A stretch of DNA of 64,000 nucleotides from NCBI GenBank assembly GCA_030407085.1, contig CM059587.1, forward strand, positions 46,868,501 through 46,932,500, in the 5' to 3' direction. The translations under genes were made by a program, and so were the position numbers. The DNA is from Trichopria drosophilae. Taxonomy: Eukaryota > Arthropoda > Insecta > Hymenoptera > Diapriidae. The notes under the pieces are model-generated. The model saw only the letters and a list, made by a program, of their open reading frames with translations. It ran no database searches and was not told where the DNA came from. Positions 50,470 through 59,805 of the stretch are shown piece after piece. Every line of letters begins with the position of its first letter. The first letter of the stretch is position 1.

Positions 50470-51477
50470 ATGAATCCTGCTACAGTTCCCGAAAAAATCG
50501 AAATGATTCTTATTTATGGTGAATGTAAGAGGAATATTGACGATGCTGTTGCGTTGTATGCTGAGCGTTTTCCAGATAATGCTCGCTCGCGTTCTTTTTT
50601 TTACAAAGTTGTGAATGCCTTTCACTCTGATGGCAGCGTACAAATGAAAAAAAGGAAGCGAAGATTAACAGTTACAGGAGAAGCTAACGAAGTAGCTGTA
50701 CTAGCAGCTATTCACCAAAATCCACATGTAAGCACACGACAATTACATCGCGATTCCGGCATTTCCAGAGACAGTATTCAAAGAATATTGCATCGTCATA
50801 AGTTTCACCCATATCACATTTCACTGCACCAGGAACTAGATGGCGATGATTTTCATAACCGCGTGATGTTTTGTGAATGGGCATTTCAAAAAATGCAAAC
50901 GAACCACAATTTCTTTGCTAATGTATTATTTTCAGATGAATCTACATTCACGAACCATGGTGCCGTCAATAGGCATAATATGCATTATTGGAGCGTAGAA
51001 AATCCCCATTGGTTACGACAAGTTAATCATCAACGTCCTTGGTCGGTGAACGTTTGGTGTGGAATCATAGGAAATAAACTCATTGGTCCTTATTTCATTG
51101 AAGGTAATTTGAATGGAACAAAATATCGAGATTTCCTAGAACAAGAAGTACCATTACTACTTGAGGATGTTGCTATGGACGTCCGACGGACAATGTGGTT
51201 TCAGCATGATGGTTGCCCAGCACATTTTTCAAGAGTAGCAAGGGAAATACTAGACCGTGATTACAATGGTAGGTGGATTGGTAGAGGTGGCCCCATTAAT
51301 TGGCCTGCGAGGTCACCTGATCTAACATCTCTGGATTTCTTTCTTCCTATGGGGTTACCTAAAAGGTAAGGTTTATGAACAAGTACCAACGACTCGTGAA
51401 AACATGGTGGAACGCATAAGAACTGCTTGCGCAGAAATTTCTGCAGATATGATTCTATCATGTATAAAGTCATTTGA
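50470..51477 (+). pseudogene. Mariner-type transposase, one frameshift
   Basis: Start MNPATVPEKIEM at 50,470 is preferred; an upstream Met at 50,443 is also in frame. HTH region at about residues 5-110. Catalytic blocks are LFSDESTF (first Asp), QHDGCPAHFS (second Asp) and ARSPDLTSLDFF (third Asp), with 36 residues between the second and third. A one-base shift near 51,350 moves the frame into WGYLKGKVYEQVPTTREN and ILSCIKSFE, where the copy stops in AT repeat. The last 20-25 residues are missing here but exist inverted at 51,926-52,024. It cuts and pastes at TA sites when intact. Confidence 0.85.
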
Positions 51478-51539
51478 ATATATATATATATATATTAAAT
51501 CATTATTTTTCAACAATCATACATATATACATGTATATA

Positions 51540-51780
51540 TACAGGGTGGCCGATTTATCTGAAGACATCGAAATATCTCGAGAACTATGCACAGAATCAA
51601 AAAAGTTGTCCGATGAAAGTTGTTCGACACGAAGGGGGGCATCCGGTAATAATGAAATTTACCCCCTTCCCCATCCCCTGGGGGTGGAGTGGGGGCAAAA
51701 ACAATAAAACTTAAATAGGAACCCCCAGTTTTTATTGCAGATTTGGATTCTCCAATATTGACAATTTTCGCCCGCGTAGC
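51540..51780. repeat. Second copy of the mariner terminal repeat
   Basis: Nearly identical to 49,218-49,430 and in the same orientation. A diverged duplicate of part of it also lies at 49,506-49,605. Confidence 0.85.
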
Positions 51781-51925
51781 GGATATGGAATACGGTCATT
51801 CTAACAAAGCCGGGAAAAAAATACATTTAGCGTTACCCAGGAACAACGACGTGGACGTAGTATTTTTCTGTTCCCTTTGGGGTGCTTGTTTTACGTGAGT
51901 CCCCTTGCCTCTCACTGTCTCACTG

Positions 51926-52024
51926 TTCACTTACTTGAGTAAGTGTTCGAAATGTTGACCTTCCACTTCAATGCATTTATTTATTCTTTCTTCAAATGAC
52001 TTTATACATGATAGAATCATATCC
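51926..52024 (-). pseudogene. Inverted C-terminal piece of the mariner transposase
   Basis: The minus strand reads DMILSCIKSFEERINK and then GQHFEHLLK. This overlaps the end of the plus-strand copy and supplies its missing tail. It is joined directly to the truncated ISL2EU transposase at about 52,025. Confidence 0.8.
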
Positions 52025-53235
52025 CTTGTAGTGAGAGTACAGCCTGAGCCTACATTTTAAACAATTTGGCTTTTCAACTGCTACTTCAGTACAGTCCAAG
52101 ACAGTAAATGTGTTTGGAAAATTTTTAAAACATTTTGGCATACTTTTTAAAATTTCATCATAAGTCGGCCAGTATATTAAATTTTTTTAAATTTTAGCAA
52201 GTATCTCAATCATGTAGTTGAAATTATTCGAACAACTTTGTCGACTTACTCCAAACAGAACAGCAAGGCACCGAAATGTCAAATTTATACGTAACTTACA
52301 AAAGCATAGTACAATTCTGTCGTGTGCTGAATTTTTGAACTTACGAGACATATCTTTTCGTTCACAGAGTGTAACTGCTTCTGTTAAACTATTGAGAAGG
52401 TCAAATGAAATGCCTGTAAACGCAATTAAATCCTCATCATTTTTAATTAATGACATCAGATTAATTGGTGATTTGCTCTCGTTTTCACTAGACGTTGCTT
52501 CGGTAAGTTTTTGTCCAATTACTTTCAAATTTTCATGGTCCCTTTGCTCATTAATATAGGCATGTAATTCTGCTAATGTTTCATTACTGTCAATAATATT
52601 TTCGTTATCTTTAATATCTGAAGAACACTCTTTACACGTATCATACGTTCTCGCATGGCTTAAGTCTTGTTCACTCAAACATTGTATCTCTTCATTTACA
52701 TCGTTATTTTCCGTAGAGACATTATTTTCTTCGCAACCAATGCTGTTCGAATGTTGACTGGATTCGTGATCATGTTCGACTGAGGGTTTCGTTATACTAT
52801 TTGTCAGTATATTTGGTACAGTTTTAATTTTTTTTCCAGTCAAATGAAGGGATGGTACAGCTGTTTTCTTCAATCGCTTTCGGACAAGGCTTCGTGCTAC
52901 ATAATAATTAAACAATACATAATATATTAAACGCAATTAAATGTACCATTGTATTATGAGTAATTGTAGGTATTTATTCACAATAACAATCAAATCATAA
53001 ATTTATTTGATTGTATTATGTATACTTTGGAAGTAATCATCGTCTGTAAAATGCATGCTACAAATAAATATATTAGTTCCTGCATATCCTCCGAGAAAAA
53101 TATTGCATATTTGTAGCCATTTTTTCACGAATATGCAAGGTGCTAGGAGGACGGTGAAAAATAATTCCACTTTGAGATGATTTATTTTCACAATTAGTAA
53201 CACTGCACTTAAATATTCTACTCATATTTTGTGAT
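52025..53235 (-). pseudogene. THAP-HTH-DDE transposase of the ISL2EU element, truncated
   Basis: THAP domain at 53,235-53,010: KCSVTNCENKSSQ, IIFHRPP and, after a frameshift, ICSMHFTDDDYF. A second exon begins after an acceptor at about 52,898 (SLVRKRLKKTAVPSLHL). It includes an acidic linker and DRIVLCFCKLRINLTFRCLA with FGVSRQSC (HTH_Tnp_4 type). An in-frame TAA lies at 52,187-52,189, after which WPTYDEIL and VLDCTEVAVEKP (first catalytic Asp of DDE_Tnp_4) follow. The protein is lost at YSHYKG, where mariner sequence joins, so the remaining catalytic residues are absent. Confidence 0.8.
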
Positions 53236-53419
53236 GAAAATGAAATAAAATTGAAATGTCATCCACGAATTTTCAAATGGTATGTTTTGAAACTGTTATT
53301 AGTTCTACTGAAATCCGCGTAGCGGCGCCACCGGTCGCTTAACACGACGAATATATATATGTACATGGTCTGGCGTATCGGTATTTACGCATATAATATA
53401 TACATATAGGTAGAGAAGT

Positions 53420-53745
53420 ACAAAAAAGTTCGGGAATTTTCATAAACTGGATGCACGACTTCTCACAATCGTAATATAATAAAAACTATTTCATGTTAGA
53501 TGTACATTTTCTTAAATACTAATGACATAAATATTGAACTGTTTCTTAATTTTATGTGAAATCATCTGTAATATTTACTTTCAGCGTATTTCCGAATCAA
53601 ACTGTGAAATATATTTTCAGTTCGGGAATTACTCAGAAACATTTCGAACATATTTACCGATAATCATGAGATTTTCGTCAAATTTTTCTCAAATCCTTAA
53701 CATCAGAACAAGTTCGGGAATTTTCACTGGATTATTTTTTCCGTG
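53420..53745. repeat. Right subterminal repeat zone
   Basis: GTTCGGGAA motifs at about 53,429, 53,621 and 53,711, mirroring the left zone. Confidence 0.65.
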
Positions 53746-53870
53746 TAGCCGACGCTTCAACAATGTCGACCAGTAAACATGCAATTGATGATACACAGGA
53801 TAAAGTAGCGGATAGTATGGAAATTAATAATGTTAACGATTATGATGATGATGAAGATGATGCTGACCGC
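53746..53870 (+). pseudogene. Virus-like element gene of unknown function, middle part
   Basis: Continues the frame of 45,966-46,148 across the removed insertion. It contains STSKHAIDD and an Asp-rich linker YDDDEDDAD, then is cut by the 53,871-54,384 MITE. Confidence 0.65.
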
Positions 53871-54384
53871 TCGAAATCCCCGACGACAAAATCCCCGCGA
53901 CAAAATCACCGCGTCAAAATCCCCAAGTACAATAATCCCCGAAGTCAAAATCCTCTACTCCTATAATCCCCGATGTCAAAATCCCTTCTCACAAAAAACT
54001 CTGAATTTACAATTGAAGCTGTATTAAAAGTTGATATTGTTTATTTTGTATTTAGAATTAAGATATATTATAAGGTTAAGTTAGGTTAGGTTAGGTTAGG
54101 TTAGGTATGTTAGCTTTTTTTATGCTGCGGGATAGTGAAATCTTCCGCCAATTTTGTTGATCTTTGGTGGGACGCTTATTAGCCGAAATTGTACTACTCG
54201 AGAGCGCTGCACCTTTATACTTCCACCATGGACTGAGGTAACTTGTAATAAAAGTAGATGTTTTGAAAGGTGATTTTGAATTCGGGTGTTGTAGTGGTAG
54301 AGGATTTTGAACTCGGGGATTTTAGTGATAGGGGATTTTGAATTCGGGGATTTTGTCGCGGTGATTTTGTCGTCGGGGATTTCG
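53871..54384. mobile_element. 514-bp MITE with inverted ends and an internal TTAGG run
   Basis: The ends CGAAATCCCCGACGACAAAA and the inverse at 54,350-54,384 carry inside them further repeats of the AAAATCCCC type. The insert separates two halves of one viral-element gene whose frames agree when the 514 bp are ignored. No transposase. Confidence 0.75.
54080..54106 (+). repeat. Interstitial (TTAGG)5 telomere-type repeat
   Basis: Five TTAGG units, the arthropod telomere motif, inside the MITE. Too short and too internal to be a telomere. Confidence 0.9.
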
Positions 54385-54823
54385 GAGGGTAACCAAATTG
54401 ATGATGATATGCGTGATGCATATAATACCCCTTTAGATCAGACATTTAGCAGTGATATTAAAACACCTACATATCATACTGAAGAAAGGATATCAAATAA
54501 TTTTCTGACTTTACTGATGAGGAATATTCACGAGAGAAGTGATATCATTGATACAATATATGGTGTTCGCATAGAAGGTGATACTACGTACAAGAATCGG
54601 CGATTCGACAATAGAATTTAAGAATAAAAAGGGTGGTAATTTGCCTGAATACATGATTGCTGGACAAAACCGTAAAATTGATTACGTGCATTGGGATGAT
54701 CCAAATGAACTTGTCGATCGTTTGCGCCTTCTAATAGCATCGCAAGATGCGGGGAATTCGAGTCTTTCGAATGAAATTTTATCGATCATTGAGGAGTTGC
54801 GCGAAGCTAATATAATCTATTAA
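54385..54823 (+). pseudogene. Virus-like element gene of unknown function, C-terminal part, frameshifted
   Basis: Reads NQIDDDMRDAYNTPL, DTIYGVRIEGDTTY, then a one-base shift near 54,595. It continues IGDSTIEFKNKKG, VHWDDPNELVDRL and ILSIIEELREANIIY to the stop at 54,823. I recognise the block order from insect Polinton/adintovirus-like elements but know no function. With the two upstream parts the gene would be about 250 residues. Confidence 0.6.
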
Positions 54824-54850
54824 TTTTGCGATAATTACGTCAGTATCATA

Positions 54851-55533
54851 ATGAGCATCGATGTATTTGGACGTTCGTCTCAACGAGCACGGAAGCAAGA
54901 ATTTCAAAGTGTTGAAATTTCTACAGACGGTTCTTATGATTTTAAGAAAAGAAAGTTATGTAATATCGGAAATCCGACGGATTCGAGTGATGCCATTACT
55001 TTGAGAATGTTCCACACATCTATTCGCGATATTAAACAGCAAATAGGTGAGCTGTGTAAAGGTGTAATTAAAAATAATGAGAAGATTGAATATTTTGAAA
55101 AAAGTATAAATAAAATGCAACAAGATATAAATACAAATTACAATGAAATAGAAAAGAGGCGGATTATATCTTCAGATATTGGAAAATATACTATTGAATT
55201 ACATCAAGAAATAACTAAACATACCAATAATTTAAATAAAAATAATTACACGCTTAGCAATCTTACGAATAACGTCACTGTCTTAGAGCGGGAAGTAAAG
55301 AAAAATAGAGATGATTTGAATAAAAATAATGGTTTGATTGATAGTCTTACGGTAGATATTGCTAATATAGAAGGAGACATGAAAAAAACATACCTATGAC
55401 ATAAGGGAGAGAGTACTGTAGCTCATGATGCTGAGAAATTAATTTTTCTCCTAGAACAAAATGTCAATAAAAACAGTGAAGCCATAAAGAAGATTAATGA
55501 AATAACTGATGTTATTTACGGAAGAATTAATTA
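54851..55533 (+). pseudogene. Fibre-like coiled-coil protein, one internal stop
   Basis: Starts MSIDVFGRSSQRARK and has DGSYDFKKRKLCNIGNP at about residues 30-46. A long heptad-rich region full of Asn/Lys/Asp (about residues 60-210) predicts a coiled-coil stalk. TGA at 55,397-55,399 interrupts the frame, which then runs on through LLEQNVNKNSEAIKKI to TAG near 55,531. The opening motif and stalk resemble structural fibre proteins of related elements. It lies 27 bp after the previous gene and upstream of the integrase on the same strand. Confidence 0.6.
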
Positions 55534-55622
55534 GTTGGTCTGAAAAATGTGAATAAATTAACTATCTGCAACAATCCACCCAACAGTTTTAATCAAGACG
55601 TTGCCTTATCTGTTTAACAACA

Positions 55623-56539
55623 ATGACTTCTAAAGAGAAGAGAGAAGTCGTGAAGGAGCTTCATAAACCAGCAAGAAAAAATTATACAAGACGGCGAGTA
55701 GATATTTGCGGATTAGATGAAACTTGGCAAGCTGATCTTGTAGAAATGATTCCATATGCAGATGAAAATAAGGGTTACAAATACTTGTTAACTGTCATTG
55801 ATATATTCTCTAAGTATGCATGGGCCCGCCCAGCAAAAAGAAAACTGGTGATGACGTCACAGCTGCCATGAATTCGATATTCGAAATGGGTCGAATTCCA
55901 AAAAATTTACATACCGACCATGGAAAAGAATTTTATAATTCGAAATTCGAAAATTTAATGAAAAAACGTGATATTAATTTATATTCTACATACAGTAATC
56001 TAAAAGCATCAATTTGCGAACGCTTTAATCGTACATTGAAAATTAAAATGTGGCCACAGTTTAGCCTTCATGGTAATTATCAATGGCTCCATATCTTACC
56101 AGACTTGGTTAATGATTATAACAATAGCACACATCGTACTATTAAAATGAAGCCGCAAGATGTTAATAAAGACAATGAAAAAGAACTATTGGAACATGTG
56201 TATAATGTAATTGTGAACGAAAAGATTCATCCAAAGTTTGAACTAGGTCAAGAAGTTCGTATTAGTAAATTTAAACATATATTTGAAAAGGGGTATACAC
56301 CAAATTGGACGACTGAAGTGTTTAAAATAATACAAGTTAAGAAAACGAGTCCAGTAACATATTTACTAGAAGACAGGGATGGAAATCGAATATCAGGCGG
56401 ATTTTATGAATATGAACTGCAACGTACTAAAAATCCAGATGCTTACCTGATTGAAAAAATTCTACGTCAAAAAGGTTCTAAAGCGTTTGTTAAATGGTTG
56501 GGCTTTGAACATAAGTACAACTCATGGATCGACAAGTAG
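55623..56539 (+). pseudogene. Retroviral-type integrase with chromodomain-like C-terminus (Polinton type), one frameshift
   Basis: Starts MTSKEKREVVKEL. Core domain: DETWQADLVEM (first Asp), LLTVIDIFSKYAWA, then a one-base shift near 55,840, LHTDHGKEFYNSKF (second Asp) and ICERFNRTLKIKMW (Glu). C-terminal ISKFKHIFEKGYTPNWT is followed by a chromodomain-like YLIEKILRQKG...VKWLGF...NSWID. The D,D-35-E-like layout and the chromodomain are typical of Polinton/Maverick and adintovirus integrases. It inserts the element into the genome. Apart from the shift the frame is clean. Confidence 0.85.
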
Positions 56540-56540
56540 T

Positions 56541-57266
56541 CCAGTGCAGTTACGTCTTAACCAGGCCAATAAAAAATAAAATTAATAACAGGTCGCCACT
56601 ATATGGAAATGGTAGATAATAATAAACGAAATGAAGGGGACAAAAATTCAATTTGATCATACATAGGATAGGGAATCGGGGGGCGTTTTAGGGGTCGAAC
56701 GTGGTTTCTCGCAATTTCTGCCGAAAGTTGACCTCCTATAGAAAAATGTTGTATGGCAATGTTGTAGGCATTGAAAATATCTTTTGCACATAACCTCAAA
56801 ATTTTCGAGATAAATTCGAAAAACCAGTTTTTTCATTTTTATTTTTTTTATCTTGCAAAAAAATATTTTTTTTTCACCATATTTGGTGGAAACGTTCCTT
56901 TGTATGGCCCAAACGAACTGTAATTGTTTGGAATAAAAATATTAATTTTTCGATGTTAGATTGACGAAAATCCGAAAAATCACCCCTAACTTAAACTGAA
57001 AAATCTCGCGTTAAAATTTTAGATTTTTGATTGTATTATGATGGATTTTTTTTCGTTGAAAGGTGTACATTAAGATGGCGAAATAAAATATTTATGTTGC
57101 TATGCAAAAAAGTGCCGAAAATTGCAAAAAACTGAAAAATACCTGTTCTGAAAAAACGTAAAAAACGTAATTTGTCATTTAGTGCTTTAAATTTGCTATT
57201 ATTAGTGAACATTTATTATATTTATAATTGATATAATACAATATAATGTATTTATAATACAACTAT
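56541..57266. other. No gene recognised
   Basis: AT-rich, non-coding by eye. It may contain the missing right end of the virus-like element, but no terminal inverted repeat could be matched to the left side. Confidence 0.4.
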
Positions 57267-57699
57267 AGAAATAGCAAAAGAAAAGGACAAATCTGTTATA
57301 GTTGTGGGCCAAGACATCGATCTTCTAGTACTTTTACATGAGTTAAATGCCAGTAATTATGACATTTATTTTCATAAACCAGGCGCAGGTAATGTAAAAG
57401 ATTCGTTCTACACCTCTAACAATTTCAAGCACGAACCTTACAAAAATATAGTTGGTTTTTTGCATTGCTTTTCTGGTTGCGATACAACGTCTGAATTGGC
57501 TGGAAAAGGAAAAAAAACTATCGTTAGGTCATTACTAGCAGATAAAAATTTGTCATCATTGGTTAAAATTTTTTACAACAAAAGTGCAAATAAAGAAGAA
57601 ATTGAGGTAAATGGTTTGCCACTAATGAAATCAATTTATAAATGTAACTGTTACGTCCCTCGTAACGGTGAAACTCCCATTAAAAAACAATATTTATGA
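57267..57699 (+). pseudogene. C-terminal exon fragment of a transposon-associated protein of unknown function
   Basis: An apparent acceptor (CTATAG) precedes EIAKEKDKSVIVVGQDIDLL at 57,267. Then come LVLLHELNA, FLHCFSGCDTTSELAGKGKK and YKCNCYVP, and the frame stops at 57,699 inside a tandem duplication. The acidic VVGQDIDLL and GCDTTS blocks recur in large uncharacterised proteins of arthropods. I believe these are the same family as the gene at 1-1753, whose C-terminus would look like this. A PIN/nuclease-like fold is possible but unproven. Confidence 0.5.
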
Positions 57700-57962
57700 G
57701 AAACCCCCTTAACGTACCAAGAACCGCACTAAAACGCTTACGTCAGTTGCTTTGCTGTACCAAAAACGATAAATTTATTAGAAACCGAAAATCCTGTCGG
57801 AAAAACATCAAAACATTAAAAAACATTATTTATGAGAACCCCCCTTAACGTACCAAGAACCGTACTAAAACGCTTACGTCAGTTGCTCTGCTGTACCAAA
57901 AACGATAAATTTATTATGAACCGAAAATCCGGTCGGAAAAACATCAAAACTATAAAAAACAA
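57691..57962. repeat. 136-bp tandem duplication
   Basis: 57,691-57,826 and 57,827-57,962 match closely, both starting TATTTATGAGAA and containing CCCCCTTAACGTACCAAGAA. Confidence 0.9.
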
Positions 57963-58796
57963 GATTTTCTCTACATTAAGAAATGTACACAATTTCATCA
58001 TTACAGTTAAAGATAAAATTTACCGTAAAAATTCCAAATTCCAATATATAATTTACGAACTAACTCTTACAATTTCTTCGACTAGAAAACTTTCCCATTA
58101 CAACTAAAAAAAATAGCCTTTTCGTAACTTTAGATACCTCGTCACGCGCCATAAAACAGTAAAAAATGGAATGCGAGAAAAGTGCCGAAATGTACATCTA
58201 ACGCGGCCAAAATCCAACCGACGAAGCATTGACATTCTTTTTGTATAAAAACTTTATAAATAACAAAACTTGTTATTTATAAAAATTGATATTAAAAAAT
58301 AGTAAAATTTATGAAAAATGATATTAACACGTAAATGATAATAAAATTATTATATTGGTACAGCGAAAACATTACTTCATAATACAATAAACCTTTTTTT
58401 TTAACAATTACACAAAAAATCCTTTAGTATAAAATTCGACACAAACAATGTTCTTTATAAGGCTGGTACAAATATCAAAGAGTAGTTGTAGCAGCACAGT
58501 ATTAAATAAATTATCAATTCTATCTTTATAAAATAATAAATACATATGTTAAAATGAAAGTCCGAATTAAAAAATTAACTATGTTTCATATTTTCTACAT
58601 CAAAATTTAATGAATAACTAATAAGAATTCCTTTTTTTATAAGTAACTTTTGTTCTACTCATGCTACAACTTCCATTCATTTTTGTACCAATTATTTTTA
58701 CTTTATTATGCAATAGTCAATAATAAATTCGACACCAAACATAGCGCAATCATAATTTATAATAATCCGGTAGAATATTGAACATTTTTTACGGAG
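57963..58796. other. No gene recognised
   Basis: Strongly AT-rich with no coding similarity. It immediately precedes the Gypsy LTR. Confidence 0.5.
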
Positions 58797-59790
58797 TGAA
58801 ATTTGGCGCCCCACCTTGGGACCAAATTTCACAAGGTACAGTTATTCTTTTAAGTATAAAAAAGCTTCTACCGCACCTCTCTCCAGTCATTCGGTCATTT
58901 TCAGTCAGTGAGTCTCTTTGCTCCTAACCTAGCACCCTACACCTTTGCCATATCCTTCCACCTTTTTCCTTCAAAAAAACTCGGTCTAAACGTCCGAATT
59001 CATCCCGGAATAACTCGGTCTAAACGTCCGAATTCCTCCCGGAATACCTCGGTCTAAACGTCCGAATATTCTAAATAAAACACGGTCTCAACGTCCGAAT
59101 TCCCACTTGAACCACTCTATAGGTTCAAGTCGAGCAAAGAGGAAGGTACTCGGGCGCGATTAAAAGTGGTGAAATCGACAAGTGAGATTTTCCGGACGAA
59201 CCAGGATCCAACCACGGTTCTTCAAATTCAAACCACCTCAACCTCTGACGCTCTCGATCCTCTTCAAGAAGCGACCAAAAATCCGGAACCAGGATCCAAG
59301 CACCGGACGGTTCTCTGAACTACCCAGGGTCGAACCATTCCGAAGATCAACAACGCCCAACGCTCTCAACCTTCCTCAGTACTAGCAAGTATCCACAATA
59401 AGTTCTGTCTTATTTTTCTCCCTTGACCCTTTTTGTAATCAGACCATTTACTTCTCTCCCCTTACATTCCTTACCATCATTTCTTCTGCAAAAATTCTAG
59501 GTTGTTGTATTTTTTCAGAATCAACAACCCATCAACCGATTGTCGCTGCCGACCCCCGCCTTCGCACCCTCCTCGCTATCCACTTCTTCATAAAAATTTA
59601 TAAAATAAAGCTTATTTTAAAAACATAGATATTATTAAACTCTATTTGTTTTCCTCCTCCTTCCCCCGATTTCTCTCCTTGACGCAGTCGCCCTCCGTTA
59701 CCAGAACCTAGAGTTGACGCTTCTGGTCGACCGCCCTTTCGGTTCCTAGTCTGAGGTACTTAATAAAGTGCTTCAGATTAGCCTATAACA
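58797..59790 (+). repeat. Gypsy 5' LTR (boundaries approximate)
   Basis: Starts about TGAAATTTGGCGCC and ends TATAACA, two bases before the primer site. A TATAAAAAAGC box lies at 58,856 and an initiator-like TCAGTCAGTGAG about 40 bp on, with AATAAA polyadenylation signals at about 59,604 and 59,762. The partner LTR is outside the window, so the ends cannot be confirmed. Confidence 0.55.
58979..59105. repeat. 34-bp tandem repeat in the LTR, 3-4 copies
   Basis: Units share TCGGTCTAAACGTCCGAAT at 58,981, 59,015 and 59,049, with a diverged fourth at 59,082. They lie about 90 bp downstream of the putative transcription start, in transcribed LTR sequence. Confidence 0.85.
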
Positions 59791-59792
59791 AA

Positions 59793-59805
59793 TGGTGACA
59801 GCGAT
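59793..59805 (+). promoter_or_regulatory. Primer binding site, possibly tRNA-Leu
   Basis: TGGTGACAGCGAT resembles the complement of some insect tRNA-Leu 3' ends (TGGTGGCAGCGGT from memory). Moderate match only. Confidence 0.4.

Larger units (their letters stand above)
49219..52024. mobile_element. Mariner-type element(s), 3' part inverted
   Basis: A left end ACAGGGTGGCCGATTTATC at 49,218 is followed by the transposase to 51,477. The same end sequence then occurs again in the same orientation at 51,540, leading to a C-terminal transposase segment on the minus strand (52,024-51,926). A 33-bp block around the C-terminus is present at 51,455-51,487 and inverted at 51,992-52,024. This implies inversion of the 3' part or two opposite, partly deleted copies. 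Confidence 0.65.
47428..53342. mobile_element. ISL2EU-type DNA transposon (YqaJ + THAP transposase)
   Basis: Imperfect inverted ends of about 60 bp, TTAAGCGA...GGTGGCGCCGC...GCGGATTT at 47,428 and the inverse at 53,285-53,342. Between them, genes converge: a SWIM/YqaJ protein on the plus strand and a THAP-HTH-DDE transposase on the minus strand. This two-gene combination is described for ISL2EU elements. Target duplication is uncertain; TTAA occurs at both edges. It is interrupted by mariner sequence at 49,219-52,024. Confidence 0.75.
46149..53745. mobile_element. 7.6-kb TA-inserting element with CACGG ends, carrying nested transposons
   Basis: Left end CACGGAAAATAATAATCCAG and right end the inverse (TTTTTTCCGTG), matching for about 55 bp. 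TA flanks both sides (46,147-46,148 and 53,746-53,747). Subterminal regions carry several copies of GTTCGGGAA in both orientations. Outside the ISL2EU insertion only about 1.7 kb belongs to it, with no recognisable transposase, so it is probably non-autonomous. Confidence 0.75.
40690..56540. mobile_element. Polinton/adintovirus-like integrated viral element, interrupted
   Basis: Carries hallmark genes: double-jelly-roll major capsid, penton, adenain-type protease, core peptide and PLA2 on the minus strand; packaging ATPase, fibre-like protein and chromodomain integrase on the plus strand. The 46,149-53,745 segment is a later insertion, so the viral part totals about 8.3 kb. No protein-primed DNA polymerase B is visible. 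Terminal inverted repeats and target duplication were not found, so both ends are approximate. The left end meets the truncated DIRS element. Confidence 0.85.

Noticed and set aside
54080..54106. Chromosome end
   Set aside because: Only five TTAGG units, inside a MITE, with tens of kb of sequence on both sides.
58979..59105. CRISPR array
   Set aside because: The 34-bp units are contiguous without unique spacers, and the context is a eukaryotic LTR.
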